This document shows, in pieces, positions 1 to 11,093 of a stretch of DNA of 64,000 nt (positions are counted from its first letter, which is position 1; each line of letters opens with the position of its first letter). A program made the translations under genes and the position numbers. The notes under the pieces were generated by a model, which searched no databases, was not told the DNA's origin, and saw only the letters and a program-made list of their open reading frames with translations. This DNA comes from Hyposmocoma kahamanoa (Eukaryota; Arthropoda; Insecta; Lepidoptera; Cosmopterigidae). Location of the stretch: NCBI RefSeq assembly GCF_003589595.1, contig NW_020653770.1, positions 449,104 to 513,103 of the forward strand, written 5' to 3'.

Positions 1-52
1 AAGGCGACAGTACTTCCCTGGACGAACTCTTTAACTAAGAGACCTATTGCTA
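1..52 (-). repeat. Family A retroposon, 5' end fragment
   Basis: The stretch 'cagtacttccctggacgaac' followed by 'ttgctac' matches the end of a dispersed repeat found about twenty times in this window. Sense is taken as the minus strand, because full copies end in an A-run in that orientation. The window edge cuts the copy. Confidence 0.6.
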
Positions 53-562
53 CATTATATTAATTGAACTAAATTATCATAAATCACAACACACATGTTA
101 CGTCATATTATTTTTTAAGCTTTTGTAATATCGGTTATTGGCATTATATGTTATACTGGTGTTGTAAAATAGATTTTTAAGTTTGAATTGTATGCTATTG
201 GATGTACTCAATTAAATACTCCGTTTGAAGGTCCTCATTCAGTATTAAGAATGTCTAGCCGTGCGACGTATCATTACCATACCATATCATGCTATATAGT
301 ACGGTTATACAGGTATATGATAGAAATCTTTCTCATAACAATAAATAATTTTTATAACAAAAGCTGTCCTAAGTAAGTATTTAAGTTGGATAGGGAAAAT
401 ATATGTTTCCATTACATACTCGGAAATGTCCGTTTTCCTTTTGAACAAAGAACACGCACAGGGCTTGATTATTGCCACACCACAAAATCAGAAAGAAATT
501 AGTCCGTAATGGCCCAGTTCGTGAAGTCCGTGTGAAAATCCATTTATGCCACTACGTTACAA

Positions 563-842
563 CAAGGCCGAGAAGCCTGATGGTAAGATACACGCCTGTC
601 CATGACAGTTGCAGTGCCACTCAGAGCTTTAAATTGCAAAGATCTGAGATGCACTACCACTGCGCCCGTCACCCTGAGACATAAGTTGACAAGTCTCATG
701 TGCCTGTAATTTCGCCAGCACCGTTACCCTTCAAAACCGGAACACAGTAATGCTGATATTACTGCTTGGCGGAAAAAATAGGTAAGGTGGGAGTACTTCC
801 CTGGACGAATTCTGTCACAAGGGGCTCTATTGCTACTAATTT
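563..842 (-). repeat. Family A retroposon, near full length
   Basis: Shares with the other copies, in order, 'cctgatggtaag', 'cataacagttgcagtgcc'-like, 'gcaaagatctgag', 'ccctgagacataagttgac', 'ttcaaaaccggaac', 'tactgcttggcgg' and 'acttccctggacgaa'. Read on the minus strand the family ends with 'gatatcataaaaaa', like a polyadenylated SINE or short LINE 3' end. No coding capacity is visible. Confidence 0.75.
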
Positions 843-1794
843 ATATGCGAAATTTAATTTAAAATTTACGTCGAAGAAGGTTCACAATCAACAAAACAAG
901 GTCATTTTGCTGTTTAGTGTAAAACGTTACTTATTAGTGTAGACGTTCGAAAAGCCATACTGAAACGTATTTTATGTACTTTTTATTATAACTACGAGGG
1001 TCGTCGATTGTCGACAGGCACGTAGTTAGTGAAGTACCCTTTTACGTTCAAAATATCGAAACCTTTTCACAGTCGGGCGCTATTTTCCTAAATTGCTTTC
1101 TATATGAAATGTATGTAAACGCGCAACGCTGCGTACAAAAAGTCAGATTGGAAGGTTTTGATCGTTTATACATTGAGGGTTTGGAGGTAAAAACCATTTT
1201 CTAAATTTAGCCGTAATTTATTCAACTAAATTGTAGCTTCGAGTTATTACGGAATTAATTAAAATATAATAGCAATTTTTATTTTTGATCTTAGTTACTT
1301 ACTACTTAATAAGGAAGCAATTTTCATCTGAATTCACCCCTGACAAACGCTGGAATCGTATAAATTTTGTCTGTCATGCCGTCTCGTACATAAGCATTGC
1401 AGATTGCTTATCCAGCTAAGCATTTCCGTGAATGTGTTAGCTCGCGCGGACGCTTCTTGGCACAGCACAGTTGATTGCATTGCATGTAAGGAATTAAACG
1501 AGAAAAGAAACAACAATGTATGAAATCTCGTTGCTAAAAAAAATTAAGTAGGATTATTCGAGATTGGTAGAAAACAACGTTGTGAATTTGAATTTGGAAT
1601 GCGTTCGAAAGAGATCTTATTTGTTTTCATGAAATAATCAAACAAGAATTTTTTGTCGAGGAACATAAACTTTTAACAACATTGCGGAAAATAAACTAAA
1701 GAGAATCAATGTACACATTGCCTGTGGTTAAGCCAAAATCAATAAAATGGTACGTTGTCGAAACACGGTACTAGTTTTGATTTTCATTTTCCAG
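843..1794. other. AT-rich stretch, nothing recognised
   Basis: I see no repeat family shared with the rest of the window and no convincing coding or splice signals before the exon candidate at 1795. Confidence 0.5.
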
Positions 1795-1867
1795 GAAGAA
1801 AGTAATATAATAAACTACCTATTAAATGAGAAACAGCCATTAGTACTATCTTTTTTAATTCATATTT
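1795..1867 (+). CDS. Candidate exon 1 of an unidentified plus-strand gene
   Basis: A T-rich tract ending 'ttttcattttccag' precedes an open 73-nt segment that stops at a strong donor, 'gtaagtgg'. It encodes 24 codons (beginning EESNIINYLLNEKQP, then a hydrophobic LVLSFLIHI) and leaves one nucleotide over. The next candidate exon, at 14768, begins with exactly the two nucleotides needed, giving a Cys codon across the junction. The protein is not recognised. The call rests on splice signals, an open frame and phase agreement only, so chance remains possible. Earlier exons would lie outside the window. Confidence 0.4.
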
Positions 1868-3328
1868 GTAAGTGGAACACGAACGCAACGAAATTTTAGC
1901 AAAAGGTGTATTATGAATCTTTAATTAAAACCGAAATCGAAATTTTAGGAAATGTGACTTCCAAGGGTATCAGAATAAGACTAACTCTGCGGTACCGCCT
2001 AGAAGTCAGACCAGAACCAATTTAGAAATGTTTGTTTACGAAATTGCTTCAACTGGTAATTGAAACCGGAATCACCTTGTACTCTTAAATGTTCCTACCA
2101 AATTTTAAATTTTAATTTAAACCCAATTGTTACTAACTCTAGTCTAAATTACATTGTTAAGGATCTAAGAGAACGAAATAAATTATTATACACTTTCCGC
2201 TAAACTAATGAAGTTAAGTTGTGTGAGATAGTATGAGACACTACGAGAAAAATGTAATTAATTACACTCATAAGACTATTAGTGAGAAGAGGTATAACTA
2301 CGTAGGCCACACGGAAAGTTTTGCACTCCTGGCCACTCATAAGTATTTGAAATTCGAATGGTATGTTTTTAAAATATAGAAATATTGAAAATGGATTTAA
2401 CGCGAAAAGATTTTGGGGCAACAATTTTTTACGATTTTAAAAGTTCTCTTCCTCTTGAAGATGGCCGTAATGCTCGTCTTTAAAATACTTTAGGCCTTAA
2501 AGTGCAGTCAGGCGTTATTACGCTAAACTTAATGGTGGTCGCATTTGTCTCCATGATGAGCTTCGTGAAGGTTATCTATCAAGTACGATGACTGACGAAA
2601 AAGTTTAAAGTATAACGAAAAATATTTTGAATAATTATAAAAACACATTAATTTCGTGCATGTGTTTAAATGCCCATATTAAATTTGCAAAAGCAGCACG
2701 CATAAAATATGGAAACGGTCATCTTTTTTAATGATTAATCCGCTTTCTCTGAGACATAAAATAAATTAAATGAATGGCTATTTTAATCTGTTCTGAGATA
2801 CGAAAAAAAATTTTGATTTGTTTGTTACTTGATAAATTTATATTAGGCCTCAAAACAAAAACGAATGAACATTAAAAATAAAATTTAGATACTTATTTTT
2901 ACCACTAAGTAACTGTTGATTTTATTTGTGTACTAATATTATATTAATTGTAATATACGTTGACTTAAAAACATGTTCGGAAAATCAAGCAAATTGACTT
3001 CTGGCTGCTTTTTCCTATACTAACCTAACCTACTGAATAGAGGGCGCAACCAAGCAACGAATATTTATTAGGAGATCAATTTCAAAAGATATAGTGGCTG
3101 TAAATGTGATCAATCGTTAAAAATAAAGACCAATATTAAAAAAGAGCATCAAATATTATTTTTGAATACCAAATATTAATTTAGTATGCTTAAACATAAT
3201 AATAGTGTTACCTTGAATGCAGTTTATTTATAATTCACCTGTAGATCAACTAATATAGATGGAACAATTAATATTATACATATCAAACATAAAAAAAAAT
3301 ATTTTATTTAAAAAGTGCACATTTACAG
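1868..3328. other. AT-rich intron-like stretch, nothing recognised
   Basis: No dispersed family, RNA gene or open frame of note. If the plus-strand gene is real this is intron. Confidence 0.45.
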
Positions 3329-3417
3329 TCATTCATTCATTCATTCATTTTATTTAAGAGCCATGCTCTTGTCGGTGTAGCCTCCTCCACTCCTCACGGT
3401 CCATAGCCAACTCCTTG
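3329..3417 (-). repeat. Retroposon 3' end with (ATTC)n-type tail
   Basis: A run of 'cattcatt' units (about 3331-3350) abuts 'tttaagagccatgctcttg' and 'cctcacggtccatagcc'. I recall this arrangement as a common lepidopteran retroposon 3' end. The tail side is to the left, so sense is minus. The element body is absent. Confidence 0.5.
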
Positions 3418-3938
3418 ACATTTACAGTAGATCACTTATATCTTTGATGATCAAATTATATTATCCCATTTTGTTTTCAACAGTTTTTCCACATAGCAGC
3501 GCAATTTCCTTTTTTTCAAACACCTCTTGTTTTAGTAGTTTAGAAAGCTGCACGCCGACTGCATATGAATTACCCTTCAGTTTAATTCATCTCGTGAGAC
3601 TACGCCATTATCTACTAATCGCGTTGTCTCTCTCTAACTGTTCTGTCACAATGAAACTTATTCTACCAAAGTAACCTGAAATCCAGCGTGCAGTAATTAC
3701 AATAGAGCCGAACAGAATACAAAGTTACAGCGGATGTAGTCGTGAAACGACGACGGAATGGCAACTTCGCAACTTGCGATGAGTTTGAGTTCTAAGTTAC
3801 TGTCTTAAAATCATTGTCTTAAAATCAATTTTAATTTCATTTTAATTTAAATTCAATTTTAATTTTTAATTTTAAGTTTTACTAACTTTAGATTAAGTTC
3901 ACATGTATGTACTAACAAGTGAGTCTATTGTTACTCGA

Positions 3939-3965
3939 AATAAAAAGTTATTATTATTATTATTG
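3939..3965 (+). repeat. (TTA)n tract after an AATAAA-like signal; probable retroposon tail
   Basis: 'cgaaataaaaag' is followed by about five TTA units. The LINE at 39103-40848 ends the same way (AATAAA, then TTA units), so this probably marks the 3' end of a plus-oriented non-LTR copy whose body (about 3700-3938) is too decayed to recognise. Confidence 0.4.
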
Positions 3966-4070
3966 CTGTTTTCTCGAAGTTGTGTGAAATTTCAATGCAC
4001 CATTTTCAAGTGTAAATATTGCTTTAATAGATTTCTAAACTACTTAATAGCATAAAAAGACAAATATGAA

Positions 4071-4272
4071 AAGGAAAGTGCGCGAAACCGGATTCATCAA
4101 CTAGTTTGCCACCTTTAAAGGTGGAATATTTTCTTGAAATTTAAATGAGACCCATACTGAGGTAACTATAACCAGTTTCCAACAAAAAAATCATCAAAAT
4201 CGATTCACTAATGCCAGAGTTATCGCGTAACACAAAAAAATACAGTCCTCCTTTTCTGGAAGTCGGTTAAAA
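4071..4272 (-). repeat. Family B repeat copy
   Basis: On the minus strand it carries the family markers 'aaccgacttcc', 'cgactgtatttttt'-like, 'gattttgatgattttttt', 'aaatttaaat' and 'aatattccacctttaaagg'. Full-length members start 'aaccgacttcaaaa' and end 'ttttgaggtcggtt', so the family has short terminal inverted repeats. This copy is truncated at its 3' side. Confidence 0.7.
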
Positions 4273-4393
4273 AGACAAATGGTGTCAGTCTGTCCGGCGC
4301 ATTAACGCTTATCCGTCACTCGGAGCTTAGGGTTGCAACGTTATTTTCGATTGTAAACACAATTTGAAATAATTATAACATTTTTATTAAAAA

Positions 4394-5030
4394 CAACCGA
4401 CGCCAAAAGTTAGCTTATCGGCTTTTTAAATGGAATTCCACCTGTTTGCCTAATTTGATAGGGATCGGGTAAAGGAAAGTGCGCAAAATATCCCATATAA
4501 TATAATATTTTCTTCAAATTTAAATGAAATCAATATGGAGGTACCCTTAGAATAATAACGCATAGAATGATAGTTTCATATCAAACGAACTGTCACAAGT
4601 GAGGCAAAAATCAAATTCATGTAGGCTAGTTTTAGTAGTAGGTTAATTTTCGGTTTTAGTGAATATTTATATGAAAATACAAGTTGAAACGCGTTACTTC
4701 CTTGTGGAAAGTGATGTTAGTATCTATTTTATGTTTGTCTGACGTATTTTTACACTTATTTACCGCACGTTTCGTCATTTTTAGCTAAAATTCTTGAGCT
4801 GTTCGCGGTGCAAGTTGACCTTGAGCACTGAAGGCCCGCCCGTTCGTGCAGGCCCTTTGGGCGCGCTTCAATTTGCCTCATTTAGCGTGTGCGGACTAGG
4901 TTTCTATGCGTTATTATTCTAAGGAGGTACCCTCTTTACAAAAAAAAAGAATCATCAAATCAAGTGTCGCATAACATACATAAAAATACAGTCGAATGGA
5001 GAACCTCCTCCTTTTTATAAATCGGTTGCA
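4394..5030 (-). repeat. Family B repeat copy split by a MITE
   Basis: Family B sequence runs 4394-4546 (from 'aaccgacgccaaaagtt') and resumes at 4933 ('tctttacaaaaa' through 'aaatcggttgc'). The interruption is the 376-bp element at 4547-4922. Removing it and one copy of the target duplication restores the normal family order. Confidence 0.75.
4547..4922. mobile_element. MITE with perfect 21-bp TIRs and 10-bp target duplication (MULE-like)
   Basis: Left end TTAGAATAATAACGCATAG (continuing AA) is repeated inverted at the right end, ending 4922: 21 of 21 bases match. The 10-mer GGAGGTACCC flanks both sides (4537-4546 and 4923-4932) and is present once in the uninterrupted family B repeat. A 9-10 bp duplication is the known signature of Mutator-like elements; the superfamily call is inference, because there is no transposase. 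The right half is noticeably GC-rich (about 4795-4900). Confidence 0.8.
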
Positions 5031-6030
5031 AATAAGGTGTTTTCGTGCATTTAGAAATAACCTGTATTGACATTTTCCTAACAACATCGCGGATTGGTAT
5101 TTCGATAATGGGAGTATGATTATGAAACAGAAACGCAACGCACAACAATTCTGAATTTGAGGGACTCTTGTTAAAACAATCATAAACACAACAACAAACA
5201 GATCTACTTTTTCATATCATTTTTTAAACACCGAGGAAATGTTTCAATTCTGTAACAAAAGGCGCATGCGACCCGGGCTATGCAACTCGAGTACATCGAG
5301 ATCATCATAGGAGGATTTCACTATGAAAAAATGGTTGTGTTCTTCATAAATTTAGGGTTACGATATTTTGACATTCACATTATACTGAGAATATTTTTTA
5401 TCATTGTCATGCTATGAATGTCTGGTTTTAGTGTAAAATTGATGCACGCTTGGCTTGACAGTCTCAAACGATGTGGCCGACGATGGAACGCGGTAATGTA
5501 ACCTTGAACAACCCCAAATTCTAGTTTTCGGAAAACACAGATGCCGTCCATTCCTTTGCCATAGGCAAAGGAATGATATGCCCGGGAGGAAATAGGAAAG
5601 TGCGAATGGGAAGCAAATCATTGACAATGTACAACATCTAAGTTTATTCTATTAGTTCTTCTGCGTTTTCTCTCGTCTGTGTTTTAAAAATGTGTATTTT
5701 TTTGTATTGCTAAAGTTTTAGCGGCTGTAATGACTTCCCATCGAGTGGATCGACTATTTCTCGGCTTGGATACCATAAAAGACATTTTCACAGCACTCAA
5801 CTTTAATAAACGAATATATTTTAGTTAAAATATTTATATCCACATGTCCGTGCATATTAAAGTGTGCAATATGCGTTTAAATCGAGATTTAAATTGACCA
5901 AATATTTTACTTTTGTGCAGAGAAATTGCTGACCACTCTCTTGTGGAATCGAAATCTTCAAAACGATCACCGCAGGCCTGCGTCTCGGTTTACTATCGGA
6001 TACGTTTCGGAGACTTTACAATTTACTTAC
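5031..6030. other. No gene recognised; contains one perfect hairpin
   Basis: Apart from the 12-bp hairpin at 5549-5575 I find no shared repeat or coding signal. Confidence 0.45.
5549..5575. other. Perfect 12-bp stem, 3-nt loop hairpin
   Basis: 'cattcctttgcc', loop 'ata', 'ggcaaaggaatg'. All 12 pairs match. No transcript context is visible and the role is unknown. Confidence 0.6.
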
Positions 6031-6155
6031 CCTTACTGCTGTTTTCTTGGTAGACTATAATGTCCGGAACACTTAATCCGTTGTCGTTGATGTACCGCCA
6101 CTCATTCGCACGAAGCTCTTGCTTCCTTATCGACTGCACCACCGGTCTTTGTTTC
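6031..6155 (-). CDS. Candidate internal coding exon, unidentified minus-strand gene
   Basis: On the minus strand an acceptor, 'ttttagtttttag', opens a 125-nt segment that ends at a consensus donor, 'gtaagtaaat'. Only one frame is open: 41 codons, one nucleotide over at each end. It includes RPVVQSIRKQELRANEWRY and later LSVPDIIVYQENSSK. The other two frames contain stops. The segment is clearly richer in G+C than its flanks, as expected of an exon. No domain is recognised. If the plus-strand exons at 1795 and 14768 form one gene, this exon lies in their intron on the opposite strand. The partner exons were not found. Confidence 0.55.
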
Positions 6156-6712
6156 CTAAAAACTAAAATTCGGGACTAATTTAAATCTAGTGTGAATGGT
6201 CATTTTAAGACAAACACGTGTCATGGTCAGTCATAACGTACGCTTATATAGGTATCTCTACCATGACTTTACATAAGGGTTTTCTATTCTAGAGTCATTA
6301 TAAGACAAATGCGTAAGATCGCCGATAGAAAGTAAGTAAATATGTGCAGTAGAGCCTATTTCTGCCGCCAAGTAGTATATATGAGCATTACTGTCTTCCG
6401 GTTACAAAAGGTGAGGGTGCTAGTGAAGTTATAGGCACATTGGGATCGTCAACTTATGGCTCATGTTCCTCCAAGATTTGTAACAATTTAAGGTTAATTG
6501 TAGTTTATACAAGATAATTTGTAAAGGCTGGAGTCTAAACTAGAGCACCTGTATTTTAGATCACCAGGCCTCCACCACATAAATAGGGTGTGTGTACGTC
6601 GTGCGTGTGCGTGACGTGTGCGTGATTTTTCATTATCAATGAATCAATACATTTTCCGCTTCAAGGTGAATGCACAGAACGACATGCAATATGTGTCGCA
6701 AAACGATTTTGT
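6156..6712. other. Non-coding, nothing recognised
   Basis: Contains a GT-rich run near 6590-6630 ('gtgtgtgtacg', 'gcgtgtgcgtg'). No repeat family match. Confidence 0.4.
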
Positions 6713-6978
6713 TAACCGACTTCAAAAAAGGAGGTTCTAAATTCGAATGTATTTTTTTGTTGTTGTGTGTTATACGATTACTCCGACATTTGTGAACCGA
6801 TTTTAATGACTTTTTTTCATTGGGAAGATGGTACTTCAGATGTAGTCCGATTTAAATTTGAGGAAAATATTCCACCTCTAAGGATAGCAAACTAGGGGAT
6901 TTCAACCACTTTCCGTTAACCGTTTTCAATAAAACTTGGCAAATAGATGTAATTCCACAAACTTTTGAAGTTGGTTTA
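6713..6978 (+). repeat. Family B repeat, full length, both ends visible
   Basis: Starts 'aaccgacttcaaaaaagg' and ends 'acttttgaagttggtt', so the outer 14 or so bases are inverted repeats with one mismatch. Internal markers 'gaaccgattttaatgac', 'tattccacctctaagg' and 'ttcaataaaacttgg' are shared with the other copies. No coding capacity. Either a TIR element or a retroposon with fortuitous end symmetry; clean target duplications were not found. Confidence 0.7.
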
Positions 6979-8400
6979 ATTTTTTTTAATTAAAAGGGTA
7001 AAAATATACTATGTAGTTATTTTAAACATTACTCTCTATTATTTCAAAGGATAACCTCGCTTCCTTGAGACATCATCTCGTGGGAAGAACAACATTGCCG
7101 GTGTAACAATGTTATCTCACTTTGTTATCTCAGCCACGTAACTACGAAGTAACTCCGACATAAGTGTACGTGCAGTGTTTATTTCCAAGTTAAGCACGCC
7201 TCACTGGTGTACACAGAGCTTCTCTTGGTAATATTAATAGCCTACCAAGCTGCCTCGTATCGATTTGTGGATTTTAATGTTTTTGAAGAAGTTTCACAAC
7301 TTTTTTCAACGTAATATACTTCCTCTCCATGTTTTTATTATGGTATTATTCCGTCCACTATTTATTACTTCGTACTTTTGGATTATGTATAAGAACATAT
7401 GTCTAATAGTGTTCTATGAAAAATTTCAATAAACGTACAGGAAAATTAACAGTGTGAACGACGCAAGATATTTTATGAATTGTTACCGACATTCTTTGTC
7501 TAGATTTTTACGCATGGATGACGCTATAATAAGAAACAAATTATAAACCTTCGATGGCTCGCGGATATCTGCAAGATAGGTGAGCTCGCAAAGTCAAAGG
7601 AAGGGAAGCCGTGCTACCACCAACCTTTATATCCAGAATGTCGCAAGACTCGTACTGCTTCACCTCTTCACATGTGGCCGACCACCATGAAAAAACTTGC
7701 GCTCACAGCTCAATGCCGGGCGGAGAAACGGCAGTTAATTAAAAATGTGAGATGACACGGATGCCGATTCTTTCTAGTTCGAATATGGAACGTCAACACA
7801 CTACTTTTAAAGTCACTGGCGAGTGATGCTATTTTGGCGTAGCACGGACTGGGGTTGAAAAAGAAAAGGAGATGCGAGCTCAGACTTATACTATCTGGCC
7901 TTACCACGCACTATAATTTGGATGATTTCTCGTGTCATGATCCTGACTGAATATTGTGTATGAATCCAATGCCCGTTTCAATCATTTTTCTAGTCTTAGC
8001 GCTTGTACTTTACAAATGCTTCAATAAAACCTAAAAATACTACTTTAGTACACCAAAAACGTAAAGCGAAGTGAGCATGAAAATTTTATATTTAATTGAA
8101 TATCTCTCCGTAGTAGGTAACCATGTATTATATTTATACACAGGCATATATTTTCTGCAGCTTGTCATATGAAATTGATTAATCTACGCACAATACATCA
8201 CACAAAACAGTCTCATTCTGAACAAACGAAACGCCTTACGATTTTATCCGACAGTCTGGCCGCACAATGCCTTGTTTTCCCACAAAAACGTCTTATTGTA
8301 TTATCCAACGAAACACGCTGCCATCGCCGTGTTCAATTGCCACAGTGAGCAACTGTCTCTTTCACTCCCATGAAAGATGATCATATTGAGTATTGGTTTC
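6979..8400. other. Non-coding, nothing firmly recognised
   Basis: A GC-richer patch at about 7560-7910 holds short open stretches but no motif I can name. Confidence 0.4.
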
Positions 8401-8405
8401 ATTAT

Positions 8406-8441
8406 GCGAATGTGTATGGCTGCACAGCCATTCGCATTCGC
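8406..8441. other. Near-perfect 17-bp hairpin, 2-nt loop
   Basis: 'gcgaatgtgtatggctg', loop 'ca', then its inverted copy with 15 of 17 pairs. Function unknown; it lies just upstream of a family A fragment. Confidence 0.55.
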
Positions 8442-8461
8442 AAGAGCAAGTGAGAACAGAA

Positions 8462-8642
8462 GATTTTCTTCTATTGACAACAGCACCAGTGCCAATCAGA
8501 ACCTTAAGCCGCAAAGACCGCAGGGGCACTGTCGCAACGCCCGTCACGCTTAGGTATAAAGTTAATAAATCCCATGTACCTGCAATTTCACCAGAATCCC
8601 TTCAAAACCGGAACACAGCTATACGCACATCACTGATCATTT
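8462..8642 (-). repeat. Family A retroposon, internal fragment
   Basis: Markers 'aagccgcaaagaccg', 'ggggcactgtcgc', 'atgtacctgcaatttcacc' and 'ttcaaaaccggaacacag' are in family order. Both ends are diverged. Confidence 0.65.
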
Positions 8643-9212
8643 AATAGTTACTACGTAACAGATACATCACTCTCGTACAAAATCAAAAATACCTACGCTG
8701 TAATAGTCTACTAAACCTGACTAATAACTCTAGGCGTTCATTACAAGGAAAATAGAACTTAAGCACGCGCTCAGAGAGGTGAAACCACATTTCTCACGTG
8801 TGCAGTGGTACGGAACCAAATGAGCGAGGATTATACAAGGTTGCAATGTAAACGAAACACTTGTCTGACACTTTGAAACTACAATTATTTATTCAGTATT
8901 GCGTAATTATAATAAAATGATATTATTTTATATACCGCTGATGGTATATATATGATATATATATTTTCCCTTCTTTAAATTCTCTGTTATTGTATTTTAC
9001 TGTAGCAAATATTCGGATTTGCGTAAATAATTTTAATAATAATACACCCGTCTATTGAACAATAATTACGCATTAGTGACATTGCGACAATTTTTCTGTC
9101 GAAACGTGCCGTGCGATCATTCAGATGTGCGTGAACATCCTCTGAGCGCATGCACCGCCGACGACACACTCAGCGGTAGGCACTTATCACGTAACCTCGA
9201 GCGAGTGACAGA

Positions 9213-9345
9213 ACCCTGACACATATAAGTTGACAAGTCCCATGTGCCTATAATTTCAACAGCCCTTCAAAACCGGAAAACAGTTATGCTGACATTACTG
9301 CTTAGCGGCAGAAATTGGTATGGTGGCAGTATACTGCTACTACAC
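9213..9345 (-). repeat. Family A retroposon, 5' half (sense minus)
   Basis: Contains 'aagttgacaagtcccatgtg', 'ttcaaaaccgg' and 'attactgcttagcggcag', then a short version of the terminal 'ctgctac'. An internal deletion removes the 'ccctggacgaactc' part. Confidence 0.65.
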
Positions 9346-10400
9346 ACTATAACACCCTCTTTTCGTCACTGGTATATAGATACACCGTATGTCTACATAA
9401 CCGTATACATCGTATCGTATTACACTATTAACAAAGTTGTAATTAACTAGGAAATGAAGGTCACATTGTCGGTACTCGGTGCTCATCCAAGCTGACATTG
9501 GCACGACGCCAGCGCCGTCTGCAGACTGCGATTGTTGATGTACTCAATTTGACTCTATTTGAAACTTGAAGTTTTTAGGCTAAGTTCAGACAACAAATAC
9601 AACGCGCGTTTTCGAATCGCATATCTAGATTTTCATACATTTTACATACATTCGTTCATATGCGCTCAGACTAGGCAGACTCGGTAATATATTATAATCT
9701 ATCTAATTATGGTAGAACGTATAATGTATATAGTTCACAATTAAGACATTTGAAGACAATTGTTCCATTAAAAATTAAATATACATATAGAGATACTTAC
9801 AAAAACCTATTTCTATACCATAAGGTAATTAATATACGACAAAATTAAAATGGCAATAATTATCGAGTACAGACATAAAATTTCAAACCTAGAATTAAGG
9901 AATAGATCTAGTAACTTAACCAACCAACATATATATTAAAATACCAAGTAGCAACAAGGTAGGTACCAAGGTTGAAATACCAACTTGTAATAGTGATTAT
10001 GGAAAAGTAGTCTGGGCCAGCATCCTCCCCAGTATACTAAATGAACTACCATTAGCGGTAGTTAACACAAAAAACAAAAAAAATCAATTGGAAAACCTTC
10101 ATAAAACGATATTTCATTTTCACTGTAAAGTGGCCGACTGCCATAGAAATCAATAAATATAATTAAGTAATTTGTAACAAAAAACTTAAAATCTCTTTTT
10201 TTGAAATACTAAGAACCTGTTTTTGAGCGTCTCACTCTGGAGTTGTATATCGTGAAAAATGATTTACTACTTCAGAATTTCGTAGTATATGTGTGTATAA
10301 CTTGGAAATAAAATATTAAATTAAAAATGAAATTATATTCCTGCGCGAGGTACCGCGTTCAGAGAAAAACACTTCTAAGTCAGAATTAGTCGACATATTT
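9346..10400. other. AT-rich stretch, nothing recognised
   Basis: No repeat match within the window and no convincing coding signal. Confidence 0.4.
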
Positions 10401-10610
10401 AAAAAAAGAAGGAGGTTCTCATTTCGACTGAATTTTTTGTGTTTATGTTACGCTATGATTTTGTTGATTATTTTTTTGTTGGACAGAGGGGCAAATATTC
10501 CACCTGTAAAGGTGTCAAACTAGGGGATGAATCCAGTTTCGCGCACTTTCCGGTAACCGATTTCAATAAAACTAGGTGTAATTCCACGAACTTTTGAGGT
10601 CGTTTTTTAG
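10401..10610 (+). repeat. Family B repeat copy
   Basis: Family markers 'ggaggttctcatttcgactg', 'ccacctgtaaaggtgtcaaa', 'ctaggggatgaatcc', 'ttcaataaaactagg' and 'cttttgaggtcg'. The left terminal 'aaccgactt' has decayed. Confidence 0.7.
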
Positions 10611-10622
10611 TGTAACAGATTA

Positions 10623-10976
10623 TTAGGTATAAAATGTAGAAACATATAACAAAAACTTGAGTGTACTTATCACACTCTGAAGAATAAAATAATACTGGGA
10701 ATAATAGCAAATGTTTGCACCTGTTTTGGAGAATAATGCATACCTATATATTTTTGGTATAAATTTTTTTTGATTCAACACTCCCAATGTTATGCGGAAT
10801 CCACCAAAGCCATTTGAGGTTGTATCGTCTATTAAAGGACACATTTTGAATTTGTACATAAGAAAGTCAGTATTCGTAGTGTTGTTGTGTTTTGCAAAAA
10901 TCATTGCCCTGTTGCTATCATTTGTTATAAAAGCGAAGGAAAAATATTTTTCAGTTTCGAGGGATGATATAATGAC
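10623..10976 (-). CDS. Unassigned open frame, possible repeat-derived protein fragment
   Basis: An open minus-strand frame of about 117 codons runs between an upstream TAG and a stop. It contains MYKFKMCPLIDDTTSNGFGG and a run ending KYFSFAFITNDSNRAM. The text looks more protein-like than typical AT-rich noise, but I recognise no domain. The plus strand is also open for 95 codons here, which weakens the case. It may be a decayed transposon ORF. The neighbours are family B on one side and a TIR element on the other. Confidence 0.2.
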   Translation of the reverse strand, partial: VIISSLETEKYFSFAFITNDSNRAMIFAKHNNTTNTDFLMYKFKMCPLIDDTTSNGFGGFRITLGVLNQKKFIPKIYRYALFSKTGANICYYSQYYFILQSVISTLKFLLYVSTFYT

Positions 10977-11093
10977 CTACGGCCGGAACCCTATACAGGT
11001 GATAAAAAATTTTAAGGGAGCATACCGTATAATGGAAATAAAAAATACATGTTCAGTTTTTTTTTTTTCAAATACTTAACAAATAAATATTGG

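Noticed and set aside
1740..1775. Second hammerhead near 'gtcgaaacacgg'; similar strings at 8308, 9098 and 40993
   Set aside because: GAAAC-like strings are present but without an upstream CTGANGA core and stem II.
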